A stretch of DNA of 9,588 bases, taken from positions 1 to 9,588 of the forward strand of contig JAGWXN010000121.1 in assembly GCA_018969885.1 (NCBI GenBank), in the 5' to 3' direction. Below the pieces are notes generated by a model. That model ran no database searches and was not told where the DNA came from. It was given only the letters and a program-made list of their open reading frames with translations. The DNA is from Betaproteobacteria bacterium. Its GTDB lineage: Bacteria; Pseudomonadota; Gammaproteobacteria; Burkholderiales; Burkholderiaceae. This document shows, in pieces, positions 1-7,144 of this stretch. Numbering within the stretch: the first letter of the stretch is position 1; the number at the start of each line of letters is the position of its first letter. A program made the translations under genes and the position numbers.

Positions 1-47
1 TAAAAGCCCGGACCGCCGGGCGAGTACGCCCGAGGCCGCTCCCCGCC

Positions 48-986
48 ATGGCCCAGCTTGCCGCGTTGGCGCTCGCCGCGCTGCTCGCGGGCTGCACTGC
101 GCCGCGGCCCGCTCCAGTCGAGAATCGGTCGTCGGTGCCGGAGCCGGGACCGGGCTCGACGACCGCCAGCGCACCGCGGTCTGCTACGACCACGCCGGCG
201 CGGCCCGCACCCGCTGCATCGGCGCCTGCGGCGTCCGCCAGCCGGGCGGGCGCGCCGGGCGCTGCTTCACCCTCGTCCGGCCAGACTGGTGCCGCCTCTC
301 GCGCGCCGGCTGCGCAGGCCTCGCCGGTCAAGGTCACGCCGCTCGAGCCGGTTCGCCCCGCCGGCGCGCTCGATCCTGCAGGGGACACGGTGCCGTCGCT
401 GGTTCGTTCAGACGCAAGTGGTGCGGCTCAGCGCGCAGACGCACCGGCAACCGCCACCACCCGGCCGTCGGTCGCAGGCGGGGCGCCCGCTACGCCGGCT
501 TCTTCCGCGGCCTCCACGTCTTCGGCCACAACATCGCCGCCAGCAGCCTCGGCAGCCGCCGCGGTTCCTGGTCCGCTCGCCTCAGCTGCGCCGTCTGCGG
601 GGTCAACCGAGCCTCAGCGGTTTACCTGGCCGGCATCGGGGCGCCTGCTTGAAGGGTTTTCCGAGCCGCGCAACATGGGCATTGCAATCGAAGGCCAGCC
701 CGGTGACCCGGTTTACGCGGTGGCCGAGGGCAAAGTGATTTTCAGCGGGGTGGGGCCACGGGGTTACGGCAACCTCATCATCGTCAAGCATGAAAATGAT
801 CTGCTCTCGGTTTACGCGCACAACCGTTCGCTGGTGGTTCGTGAAGGCGATCAGGTCACACGTGGTCAGAAGATCGCCGAAATCGGCGACAGCGACGCCG
901 ACCGCCCCAAGCTGCGGTTCGAGATCCGGCGCGAAGGGCGTCCGGTCGATCCGTCCAAATATCTGCCCTCCCGTCCGGGGCAGTAA
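48..986 (+). CDS. nlpD: NlpD-like lipoprotein with degenerate LytM/M23 domain
   Basis: Probable outer-membrane lipoprotein that activates a periplasmic cell-wall amidase (AmiC type in known systems) during daughter-cell separation. From ATG 48 it is 312 residues: a hydrophobic N-terminus with lipobox LLAGC (Cys16), a very Ala/Pro/Ser/Thr-rich linker (about 17-189), then a LytM/M23-like domain (about 191-308) with the NlpD-typical RGYGNLIIVKH and YAHN stretches and the ending FEIRREGRPVDPSKYLP. The M23 metal and catalytic positions are mostly replaced (Asn209, Ala213, Lys288, Arg290; His258 is kept), so it should not cut peptidoglycan itself. No LysM repeat is visible, although characterised NlpD has one. 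The start is uncertain: ATG 48 lacks a good ribosome binding site and a basic n-region, while the frame stays open to base 3 with Lys/Arg-rich codons, so the true start may lie upstream of the window. The family is fairly sure; the symbol rests on domain type and position. Confidence 0.82.
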   Translation: MAQLAALALAALLAGCTAPRPAPVENRSSVPEPGPGSTTASAPRSATTTPARPAPAASAPAASASRAGAPGAASPSSGQTGAASRAPAAQASPVKVTPLEPVRPAGALDPAGDTVPSLVRSDASGAAQRADAPATATTRPSVAGGAPATPASSAASTSSATTSPPAASAAAAVPGPLASAAPSAGSTEPQRFTWPASGRLLEGFSEPRNMGIAIEGQPGDPVYAVAEGKVIFSGVGPRGYGNLIIVKHENDLLSVYAHNRSLVVREGDQVTRGQKIAEIGDSDADRPKLRFEIRREGRPVDPSKYLPSRPGQ

Positions 987-1015
987 ACACCCTCCGGCCG
1001 TGTGCCCGGAACCCC

Positions 1016-1801
1016 ATGACGCCCGTTCTCGTCTTCGATATCGAAACCATTCCTGATATCGCTGGGTTGCGGGCCGCCTGGGGGTTCGACGCGGCGCTCC
1101 CCGATGCCGACGTTGCGGAGCAGGCCTTCGCGCGTCGCCGCGAGCGCACCGGCGGAAGCGACTTTCTGCCGCTGCATCTGCATCGGGTGGTGGCAATCGG
1201 TTGTCTGCTGCGCGATGAACGCGGCGTTCAGGTACGTTGCCTGGGCCAGCCCGACGAGAGCGAAGCCCGGCAGATTCAACAGTTTTTCCGACTGATTGAC
1301 CGGCACACGCCGCAACTCGTCTCCTGGAACGGCGGCGGCTTTGATCTGCAGGTGCTTCACTACCGGGCGCTCGTCAACCAGGTTCAAGCTTCGCGCTACT
1401 GGGATCAGGGCGACGATGACCGCGACTTCAAGTACAACAACTATCTCAGCCGCTATCACAGCCGCCATCTCGATCTCATGGATCTGCTTGCCCTCTACAA
1501 CGGGCGGGCAAGTGCCCCGCTCGACGAGCTGGCGCGCCTGTGCGGCTTCCCCGGCAAGCTGGGCATGGATGGGGCGCAGGTCTGGCCGGCGTGGCAGTCG
1601 GGACGCATCGCCGAGATCCGCAACTATTGCGAAACCGATGTCGCCAATACCTGGCTGCTGTACTGCCGGTTTCAGTTGCTGCGGGGGCACTGGTCACCTG
1701 AGCGTTACCAGGAGGAAATCGCGCTCACACGCGGGGCATTAGCGGGGCTCGCCCCCGAGCACGAGCACTGGCAGCAGTTTCTCGCGGCGTGGCCGCAATG
1801 A
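1016..1801 (+). CDS. Predicted 3'-5' exonuclease, DEDDy type (DNA_pol_B_exo2 family)
   Basis: Predicted ribonuclease H-fold 3'-5' exonuclease, 261 residues, resembling the proofreading domain of family B polymerases but without any polymerase domain. The acidic metal-binding motifs are in order: Exo I FDIET (Asp8, Glu10), Exo [10 protein letters not shown] (Asp110), and Exo III YCETD (Tyr204 to Asp208, the Y-x3-D signature of the DEDDy group). An additional HLDLMDLL segment (Asp153, Asp156) precedes Exo III. All catalytic acids are present, so it should be active on a nucleic acid 3' end; the physiological substrate is unknown to me. It begins 29 bases after nlpD with only a weak GGAA before the ATG. 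Its TGA overlaps the ATG of rlmD, which implies coupled translation. The fold and motif assignment is firm; the biological role is not. Confidence 0.88.
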   Translation: MTPVLVFDIETIPDIAGLRAAWGFDAALPDADVAEQAFARRRERTGGSDFLPLHLHRVVAIGCLLRDERGVQVRCLGQPDESEARQIQQFFRLIDRHTPQLVSWNGGGFDLQVLHYRALVNQVQASRYWDQGDDDRDFKYNNYLSRYHSRHLDLMDLLALYNGRASAPLDELARLCGFPGKLGMDGAQVWPAWQSGRIAEIRNYCETDVANTWLLYCRFQLLRGHWSPERYQEEIALTRGALAGLAPEHEHWQQFLAAWPQ

Positions 1802-3177
1802 GGCGGGACGCCCGCGCGGCCGATCCGGTCCTGATCGATCTCGAAATCGAGTCGCTCGATCTGGAAGCGCAGGGCGTAGCGCACGCTGACGGTAAAGTGG
1901 TGTTCGTATCGGGCGGTCTTCCCGGCGAGCGTGTTCGCGCGGCACTCAAGCGACGCAAGCCCCGGTTCGACACGGCCGACACGGTGGCCGTGCTCCGCGA
2001 GAGCAGTCAGCGAGTGCGGCCGCGCTGTGCGCACTTTGGCGTGTGTGGCGGCTGTTCAATGCAGCATCTCGATCCGCTTGCCCAGATCGCGGTGAAGCAG
2101 CGCGCGTTGGAAGATCAACTTCGCCATCTCGGGAACGTTTCGCCCGACACCATGCTCCGCCCGATCTCCGGGCCGACGTGGGGCTATCGCTACCGGGCGC
2201 GCCTGTCGGTTCGCCATGTCCCGAAAAAGGGCGGGGTCCTGGTCGGATTTCACGAACGCGGCTCGAGTTATGTCGCCGATATGCGCGAGTGCCATGTGCT
2301 GCACCCGCGGGTCGCTGAATTGCTGCTGCCCTTGCGCCAACTGGTGTCGGAGCTCAGCCTGCGTGACCGGCTGCCCCAGATCGAGGTGGCGGTGGGCGAC
2401 ACCGCAGGACCGCGGCCATGCATTGCGCTCGTGCTCAGGGTGCTGCAGGCGCTCACCGAAGATGATCGAGTGCGGCTACGGCAGTTCGCGGCGGCTGAAG
2501 CGGTTGAGCTGTGGCTGCAGTCCGCCGGACCGGATTCCATCGAACTGCTTTGTGATGACCAGGGTGGCGATGGTGGGTCATCGCTCGCCTATCCGCTCCG
2601 CGAGTTCAACGTTGTCATGCCGTACCGGCCCACCGACTTCACCCAGGTCAATCACGCGATCAACGAAGTGCTGGTGCGGCGTGCGCTGGCGCTGCTTGCC
2701 CCAGCGCCAAGCGACCATGTGGCCGATCTGTTCTGTGGCCTGGGCAATTTCAGCCTGCCGCTCGCGCGGCGGGCGGCGACGGTGATGGGAGTAGAAGGAA
2801 GCCCAACGCTGGTGGCCCGTGCAGCCGATAATGCCGCGCGAAACGGGCTTGCCGATCGCACCCGGTTCATCGCCCGAAATCTTTTCGACATGGATCCAGA
2901 GCGCTGGCGCGAGCTGGGGGATTTCGATCGTGTGCTGATCGATCCACCGCGAGAGGGAGCGCTCGAGGTATGCAAGGCGATTGCCGCGCAGACGGCGGAG
3001 GACACCCGCCACCGGCCCAAGCGCATCGTCTATGTGTCCTGTAACCCCGCCACCCTGGCGCGTGATGCCGGCGTCTTGGTGAACCTCGGGGGCTACCGGT
3101 TGTCGGCCGCAGGTGCGGTGAACATGTTCCCCCACACCTCACACGTGGAATCGATCGCGGTCTTTGACCGCACCTGA
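1798..3177 (+). CDS. rlmD: 23S rRNA (uracil-C5)-methyltransferase RlmD
   Basis: SAM-dependent RNA methyltransferase of the RumA/TrmA family; RlmD makes m5U1939 in 23S rRNA. I chose ATG 1798, which forms an ATGA overlap with the exonuclease stop and gives 459 residues; an in-frame GTG at 1789 would add three. An N-terminal TRAM-like beta domain (about 10-70) is followed by the 4Fe-4S cysteines of the RlmD group in C-x5-C-x2-C form (Cys77, 83, 86) with a fourth at RECHV (Cys165). The SAM motif DLFCGLGNF (about 310-318), LIDPPREGA (380s), the nucleophile in [13 protein letters not shown] (Cys415) and the general base in [10 protein letters not shown] (Glu451) are all intact. The four cluster cysteines favour RlmD over TrmA or RlmC, though RlmC also carries a cluster, so the exact target uridine is inferred. 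The final product looks complete and functional. Confidence 0.92.
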   Translation: MRRDARAADPVLIDLEIESLDLEAQGVAHADGKVVFVSGGLPGERVRAALKRRKPRFDTADTVAVLRESSQRVRPRCAHFGVCGGCSMQHLDPLAQIAVKQRALEDQLRHLGNVSPDTMLRPISGPTWGYRYRARLSVRHVPKKGGVLVGFHERGSSYVADMRECHVLHPRVAELLLPLRQLVSELSLRDRLPQIEVAVGDTAGPRPCIALVLRVLQALTEDDRVRLRQFAAAEAVELWLQSAGPDSIELLCDDQGGDGGSSLAYPLREFNVVMPYRPTDFTQVNHAINEVLVRRALALLAPAPSDHVADLFCGLGNFSLPLARRAATVMGVEGSPTLVARAADNAARNGLADRTRFIARNLFDMDPERWRELGDFDRVLIDPPREGALEVCKAIAAQTAEDTRHRPKRIVYVSCNPATLARDAGVLVNLGGYRLSAAGAVNMFPHTSHVESIAVFDRT

Positions 3178-3189
3178 GTCGGAAATGAA

Positions 3190-3214
3190 AAAGGCCACGG
3201 TAGACGTGGCCTTT
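3190..3214. terminator. Likely bidirectional Rho-independent terminator
   Basis: A perfect 10-bp stem (AAAGGCCACG paired with CGTGGCCTTT) closes a 5-base loop, starting 12 bases after the rlmD stop. On the - strand the stem is followed by a run of five T (the complement of A 3188-3192) and then CATTT, so it is a good terminator for the BI-1 gene. On the + strand only the three T of the stem itself follow, so termination of rlmD is weaker. Confidence 0.8.
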
Positions 3215-3219
3215 CGGGC

Positions 3220-3239
3220 TGCGCTCTGCGAGGAGCGCA
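3220..3239. other. Second hairpin in the convergent gap
   Basis: A 7-bp inverted repeat (TGCGCTC and GAGCGCA) with a 6-base loop lies between the terminator stem and the BI-1 stop codon. It has no T-run. It may stabilise the 3' end of the BI-1 transcript or be incidental. Confidence 0.4.
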
Positions 3240-3260
3240 ATGCCGGCTTGCAGGCGATGG

Positions 3261-3959
3261 TCAGTCGCGATCGCCACCCACGATGCCTAGAATGGCGAGC
3301 AGGTTGCTGAACACGTTGTAGACGCTCAGGTAAATCGAGAGCGTTGCCGTGACGTAGTTGGTCTCGCCACCGTTGACCACGCGCTGCAGGTCAACCAGGA
3401 TGAACGCAGAGAAAATCAACACCGCCAAGGCGGAAATGGTGAGCATCAGTGCCGGCATCTGTAGCCAGATGTTGGCGATACCTGCCACCAGAATGACCAG
3501 AAAACCGACAAACAGCCACTTCCCCAGGCCGCTGAAGTCTCGTTTGGAGACGGTGGCAACCGTGGCCATGACGCTAAAGATGGCAGCGGTGCCGCCAAAG
3601 GCTGTCATGATCAGCTGGGCGCCGTTAGCCATGCCCAGCACGTGCCCGATGAGGCGCGACAGCATGAGACCCATGAAGAAAGTGAAGCCAAGAAGCAGCA
3701 GGACACCAATGCCGCTGTTTTTGAAGCGCTCGATCGCAAAGAAGAAGCCAAACGCGACCGCGAAAAAGACGAGCAGGCCGATGAAGGGGCTACCCGCGAA
3801 GAAACTGAAGCCGGTTCGTACGCCGATCCAGGCGCCGAGGACGGTGGGGATCATGGAAAGCGCGAGCAGCGCGTAGGTGTTGCGCAGGACCCGGTTGCGG
3901 GCGGCAACGTCGACCAGAACCGACGGACTGCTTCCGAACGTGTTGTCACCGTATTGCAT
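3261..3959 (-). CDS. BI-1/YccA family seven-helix inner-membrane protein
   Basis: Bax inhibitor-1/YccA family integral membrane protein, 232 residues, the usual bacterial length. About seven hydrophobic segments can be read (near 28-48, 57-75, 84-106, 114-136, 147-167, 171-190 and 204-226). The family signature near the C-terminus is clear: ILVDLQRVVNGGETNYV, then an IYLSVYNVF helix and a short polar tail ending GGDRD. Characterised relatives include YccA, which modulates the FtsH protease, and YetJ, a pH-sensitive calcium leak channel; which role applies here cannot be told. Asp190 matches the conserved TM6 aspartate, while the TM7 position that is Asp in YetJ is Ser212, as I recall for YccA-like members. 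The start is supported by GGAGGT (complement of 3967-3972) seven bases before ATG. The gene is transcribed alone, convergent with rlmD and divergent from ndk. Confidence 0.88.
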   Translation of the reverse strand: MQYGDNTFGSSPSVLVDVAARNRVLRNTYALLALSMIPTVLGAWIGVRTGFSFFAGSPFIGLLVFFAVAFGFFFAIERFKNSGIGVLLLLGFTFFMGLMLSRLIGHVLGMANGAQLIMTAFGGTAAIFSVMATVATVSKRDFSGLGKWLFVGFLVILVAGIANIWLQMPALMLTISALAVLIFSAFILVDLQRVVNGGETNYVTATLSIYLSVYNVFSNLLAILGIVGGDRD

Positions 3960-3986
3960 GGCAGAGACCTCCGAATGAAGACGATC

Positions 3987-4017
3987 ATTATGTGCGCGAC
4001 GCTTGCCCGGTTTTCAA
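3987..4017 (-). promoter_or_regulatory. Candidate promoter for the BI-1 gene
   Basis: On the - strand a TTGAAA (complement of 4012-4017) and a CATAAT (complement of 3987-3992) are separated by 19 bases, slightly long for a sigma70 promoter. Transcription would start near 3980, about 20 bases before the start codon. This rests on pattern reading only. Confidence 0.35.
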
Positions 4018-4116
4018 GGGAAGCCGCAGGGCGGGCAGGGTAATCACGCAGCGTTCACCTTGCCGGGCTGGAAAGCCGGGCTGTTGGCACTGGCTGACCC
4101 TGGAGGAAGACGCTCC

Positions 4117-4125
4117 TGTGATAGT
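4117..4125 (+). promoter_or_regulatory. Candidate extended -10 promoter element for the ndk operon
   Basis: TGTGATAGT reads as an extended -10 element: TG motif, then GATAGT matching four of six TATAAT positions. No good -35 lies at standard spacing (CTGACC at 4094-4099 is 20 bases away). It sits about 90 bases before ndk in the divergent intergenic region 3960-4217, where it is the best candidate I can see; an AT-richer stretch nearer the gene (4190-4200) is an alternative. Confidence 0.3.
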
Positions 4126-4217
4126 ATCTCGGGTTCTGCGAATTGCAAGCGAAAGTGTTTAACTTGTCGCAACAATGCATCGCAAGTCGTTCATTTAAAA
4201 GAATTCCTGGAGCCACC

Positions 4218-4643
4218 ATGGCGGTTGAGCGCACTCTTTCGATCATCAAACCCGATGCCGTTGCGAAAAACGTGATTGGGCAGATCTACAGCCGGTTCGA
4301 AAACGCTGGCCTTAAAGTCATTGCCGCCCGGATGACACAGTTGTCGCGGGCCCAAGCCGAAGCCTTCTACGGCGTTCATCGGCAGCGCCCGTTCTTCAAG
4401 GATCTGGTCGATTTCATGGTGTCCGGTCCGGTCATGATCCAGGTGCTGGAGGGTGAGGGTGCCATTGCTCGCAACCGCGACCTGATGGGCGCAACCGATC
4501 CCAAGAAAGCGGCAGCGGGCACGATTCGCGCCGATTTCGCCGACAGCATCGATGCCAACGCAGTGCATGGCTCGGATGGCGAAGAAACCGCCCGGAACGA
4601 GGTCGCTTTCTTCTTCCCCGGCCTCGATATTCACACGCGCTGA
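4218..4643 (+). CDS. ndk: Nucleoside diphosphate kinase
   Basis: Cytoplasmic nucleoside diphosphate kinase, which moves the gamma phosphate of ATP onto NDPs and dNDPs through a phosphohistidine and so balances NTP pools. The 141 residues match the normal bacterial length. It starts [12 protein letters not shown] (Lys11 in the conserved KPD), and carries [10 protein letters not shown] and the active-site motif NAVHGSD with catalytic His117. The ending ([14 protein letters not shown]) follows the family pattern. ATG 4218 is chosen because the family begins here and TGGAG (4208-4212) sits five bases before it; the frame is open further upstream without any recognisable protein sequence. It is the first gene of the + strand run, 77 bases before rlmN, an order (ndk-rlmN) common in beta- and gammaproteobacteria. 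Confidence 0.97.
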   Translation: MAVERTLSIIKPDAVAKNVIGQIYSRFENAGLKVIAARMTQLSRAQAEAFYGVHRQRPFFKDLVDFMVSGPVMIQVLEGEGAIARNRDLMGATDPKKAAAGTIRADFADSIDANAVHGSDGEETARNEVAFFFPGLDIHTR

Positions 4644-4665
4644 GGTCATGATTCAGGCCGGTTCG

Positions 4666-4709
4666 CATCGTCTTCCCCGGGCCGCCTGCGCGGTCGTCCC
4701 GGGACGATG
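4666..4709 (+). other. Long imperfect hairpin between ndk and rlmN
   Basis: A nested inverted repeat: seven pairs (4666-4672 with 4703-4709), a four-base bulge TTCC on the left arm, five pairs (4677-4681 with 4698-4702), then four pairs (4682-4685 with 4690-4693) around the loop CTGC, with a second four-base bulge TCGT. The right arm ends exactly where the purine-rich rlmN ribosome binding site (GAGGGGG, 4709-4715) begins. It lacks a T-run, so an mRNA-stability or translation-control element is more likely than a terminator. Confidence 0.5.
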
Positions 4710-4720
4710 AGGGGGCCGTC

Positions 4721-5890
4721 ATGCAGTCGCGGGTCGAAGTCCTGGGCCTGTCTCCGGATGCGCTGACCGCCGTCTGCGGGCAGTGGGGTCAAAAGCCCTT
4801 TCGGGCGAAGCAGCTGCTGCGCTGGGTTCACCAGCGTGGCCAGTCCGATTTCTCTCAGATGACCGACCTCGCTCGCGATTTCCGCGAGCTGTTGTCGGAG
4901 CGTGCGCAGGTGGTCACACCGCCGGTGCTTCGTGATCATGTGTCGGCCGACGGCACGCGCAAATGGCTGCTCGATGTGGGCGGCGGTAACGCGATCGAAA
5001 CAGTTTTTATCCCGGAAACCTCTCGGGGCACGCTATGCGTGTCCACGCAGGCGGGCTGCGCGGTGCATTGCCGATTCTGTTCCACTGGGCATCAGGGGTT
5101 CTCGCGCAATCTGTCGTCCCATGAAATCGTGGGCCAGCTCTGGCTTGCACTTCGGGCGCTCGAGCGAGACGGCGTGCACGGGCGCGCTCCCTTCGCCTCG
5201 GATGACCTCGACGACGACGACACCGATGCGGTCGAGCCACGCTCGCGGCTGATCAGCAACGTGGTGTTCATGGGCATGGGCGAGCCGCTTCAGAACTATG
5301 AAGCCACGCTGGCTGCGCTGCGGATCATGCTCGATGACCACGCTTATGGGCTGTCGCGACGGCGGGTCACAGTGTCCACCTCGGGCGTGGTACCCATGAT
5401 TGATCGCCTGCGCCTCGATTGTCCGGTGGCGCTCGCCGTGTCGCTGCATGCGCCCAACGACAGCCTGCGCGACCAGCTGGTACCCATCAATCGAAAGTAC
5501 CCCATCGACGAACTGCTGGACAGTTGCCTGCGATACCTCGACCGCGCGCCGCGTGATTTCATCACTTTCGAATACGTCATGCTTGATGGCGTGAATGACG
5601 CGGACGAGCACGCGGAACAGCTTCTTGAGCGCGTGCGGCGGGTGCCGTGTAAATTCAATCTCATTCCGTTCAACCCGTTCACGGGCTCGGGCTTGCGCAA
5701 GTCGCCCGCGGAGCGTGTGCGGCGTTTCGCGCAACGACTCTCCGATGGCGGGCGGGTCACCACGATCCGGCGCACCCGGGGCGACGATATCGATGCTGCA
5801 TGCGGGCAGTTGGCCGGCGAAGTCCGTGACCGCACCGGCGTCAACGAGCGGATTCGTCGCCGGGTCATTCCGCTAGCGGAGGCGCAATGA
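4721..5890 (+). CDS. rlmN: Dual-specificity 23S rRNA/tRNA (adenine-C2)-methyltransferase RlmN
   Basis: Radical SAM enzyme that makes m2A2503 in 23S rRNA and, in characterised bacteria, m2A37 in some tRNAs. The 389 residues show the N-terminal accessory domain ([13 protein letters not shown]), the CxxxCxxC cluster motif as CAVHCRFC (Cys113, 117, 120), Cys106 and Cys361 at the positions of the two methyl-transfer cysteines, [21 protein letters not shown] and [10 protein letters not shown]. All catalytic residues are present. A loop before MGMGEPL carries an acidic insert (about 155-172, with DDLDDDDTD) that makes this region roughly 20 residues longer than in E. coli. The start ATG follows GAGGGGG and a long hairpin. 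The stop overlaps the rodZ start as ATGA; the pilF gene that commonly lies at this junction is absent. It differs from the Cfr resistance enzyme in context and family motifs, so housekeeping RlmN is the call. Confidence 0.95.
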   Translation: MQSRVEVLGLSPDALTAVCGQWGQKPFRAKQLLRWVHQRGQSDFSQMTDLARDFRELLSERAQVVTPPVLRDHVSADGTRKWLLDVGGGNAIETVFIPETSRGTLCVSTQAGCAVHCRFCSTGHQGFSRNLSSHEIVGQLWLALRALERDGVHGRAPFASDDLDDDDTDAVEPRSRLISNVVFMGMGEPLQNYEATLAALRIMLDDHAYGLSRRRVTVSTSGVVPMIDRLRLDCPVALAVSLHAPNDSLRDQLVPINRKYPIDELLDSCLRYLDRAPRDFITFEYVMLDGVNDADEHAEQLLERVRRVPCKFNLIPFNPFTGSGLRKSPAERVRRFAQRLSDGGRVTTIRRTRGDDIDAACGQLAGEVRDRTGVNERIRRRVIPLAEAQ

Positions 5891-7137
5891 GCGCCGACAA
5901 TCTCGCCGGGGCCACCGCGCCAGGGCCGGAGGAGGGCGCAGCGACAGCCGGTTCTGTCGTCGCCATCTCCTCGCTTGCCGAACTGGTCAAACTGCGTGAT
6001 GCCAGGGGCTTCAGTGCCTCCCTTGTGTCGTCGCGACTGCGGCTCGCACCGCGGCAGATCGCTGCGCTCGAAACGGGCGACTGGGCGTCGCTTCCGGGCC
6101 GTACCTTCATCCGTTCCAGTCTCCGTTCCTATGGCCGGCTGCTTGAGGTTGACGTGGCGCCGCTTCTTGAGGCCATCGAATCCGAGTTGCCCGGCACCGA
6201 TGTGCTCAAGCCCGATTCGGAGCTGAATCGGCCGATGCCGCGAGAAGGGGCGCTCGGTTTTGGCGGCAACGGTTCAGGTAGCCGGTGGGTGTGGATGCTT
6301 CTGCTGGTGGGGGGGGTGATTGCGTTGGCGTTTTTCTACGGCGGCGGCGCAACCCTCCTGAATCGCAACCTCAAGGCGCCGGCCTCCGAGGGCCCACCGT
6401 CGGGCCAGTCCGGTGAGCGTCCATCGCAGCCCGCCGATACCGGCGCGACAGTGAGCCCCGCGGTGAGCGCAGCGCGGTCCGATCCGTCGCCTCAGGTCAG
6501 CGGGTCGGGAGTTCAACCCGCTACCCGCCCCGCAGCAGGTGCTACCGCGCCCGCTGGCGGCGCAATCGCTGGCTCTGCCAATTCGCTCGTCACGTTGCCG
6601 GGCGCGCCCGCCACCACGGCCCCCGCTACCGCTGCCGGACCGGCAACCGCCGCGCTGGCGTCATCGACGGCGACAGCGTCGAATGCACAAGCGCCATCGT
6701 CAGGTCAGGCGACCGGTCAGCTGGTCGCAATCCCACAGCCCGCATCGTCTGCGCTAAGCGTCGCTCCACCCCCCGCTCCGGTGGCAGCACAGGGCGCCAC
6801 CTCGGCTTCCCCGCCTGCGGCTCCGCCCCCTTGGCCCGCATCGGTTGTCGTGCCCCGCACCTCGGGAGCCGCGGGCGCTGCGGGTGGCACCGGGGTGCCG
6901 CTCAATCCTCTGGTCATGCGTTTCCCGGCCGATTCCTGGATCGAGGTGAGGGATGCGTCGGGCGCAGTCCTGATCACGGGCACCCAACCGCCCGGCACTG
7001 TTCGCGAGTTGAGCGGCGAGTTACCCTTGTCGCTCATCATAGGCAATGCCGGTGGCGTTGCGGTGACTTGGCGAGGGGTGCCGATCGACCTCGCCCCGCA
7101 CATGAGGCAGGGCATTGCACGATTCCGGATCGAGTGA
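5887..7137 (+). CDS. rodZ: RodZ-like cytoskeletal/HTH membrane protein
   Basis: RodZ family protein, 416 residues: a bitopic inner-membrane protein whose cytoplasmic HTH domain binds MreB in known systems and helps set rod shape. Seen here: an N-terminal HTH_25 domain (about 28-95; [46 protein letters not shown]), one transmembrane helix (about 133-152), a long Ala/Pro/Ser/Thr linker (about 162-335) and a C-terminal DUF4115 domain (about 336-416; [13 protein letters not shown] ending in ARFRIE). E. coli RodZ is 337 residues, so the extra length is mainly linker. The start is set by the ATGA overlap with rlmN and by GGAGG (5878-5882) four bases upstream. A run of eight G (6309-6316) falls in the codons of the membrane helix. 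Domain order and the rlmN-x-ispG-hisS context make the assignment firm; MreB binding is inferred, as mreB is not in the window. Confidence 0.9.
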   Translation: MSADNLAGATAPGPEEGAATAGSVVAISSLAELVKLRDARGFSASLVSSRLRLAPRQIAALETGDWASLPGRTFIRSSLRSYGRLLEVDVAPLLEAIESELPGTDVLKPDSELNRPMPREGALGFGGNGSGSRWVWMLLLVGGVIALAFFYGGGATLLNRNLKAPASEGPPSGQSGERPSQPADTGATVSPAVSAARSDPSPQVSGSGVQPATRPAAGATAPAGGAIAGSANSLVTLPGAPATTAPATAAGPATAALASSTATASNAQAPSSGQATGQLVAIPQPASSALSVAPPPAPVAAQGATSASPPAAPPPWPASVVVPRTSGAAGAAGGTGVPLNPLVMRFPADSWIEVRDASGAVLITGTQPPGTVRELSGELPLSLIIGNAGGVAVTWRGVPIDLAPHMRQGIARFRIE

Positions 7138-7144
7138 GGCGATG

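Noticed and set aside
58..738. Long Arg/Pro-rich open frame over the nlpD linker
   Set aside because: It is a shifted-frame shadow of the GC-rich Ala/Pro linker, has no recognisable motif, and sits inside a frame with a clear LytM domain.
866..1690. Long - strand frame opposite the exonuclease
   Set aside because: The + strand frame has all DEDDy motifs; the antisense frame has no recognisable domain and is typical of high-GC coding DNA.
3324..3326. Ser212 of the BI-1 protein in place of the TM7 Asp of YetJ
   Set aside because: YccA-like members, as I recall them, commonly have Ser in this position, so it is probably not a loss of function.
3358..3876. + strand frame opposite the BI-1 gene
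   Set aside because: Its Lys/Arg/Met-rich composition is the complement of hydrophobic membrane codons; the - strand product has the BI-1 signature and a good ribosome binding site.
4143..4217. N-terminal extension of ndk to ATG 4143
   Set aside because: The added residues resemble no NDK, the family begins at the [14 protein letters not shown] stretch, and TGGAG sits properly before ATG 4218.
7115..7144. TTG at 7115 as the ispG start
   Set aside because: It would overlap rodZ by 23 bases and add residues not seen in the family; ATG 7145 has a better-spaced ribosome binding site.
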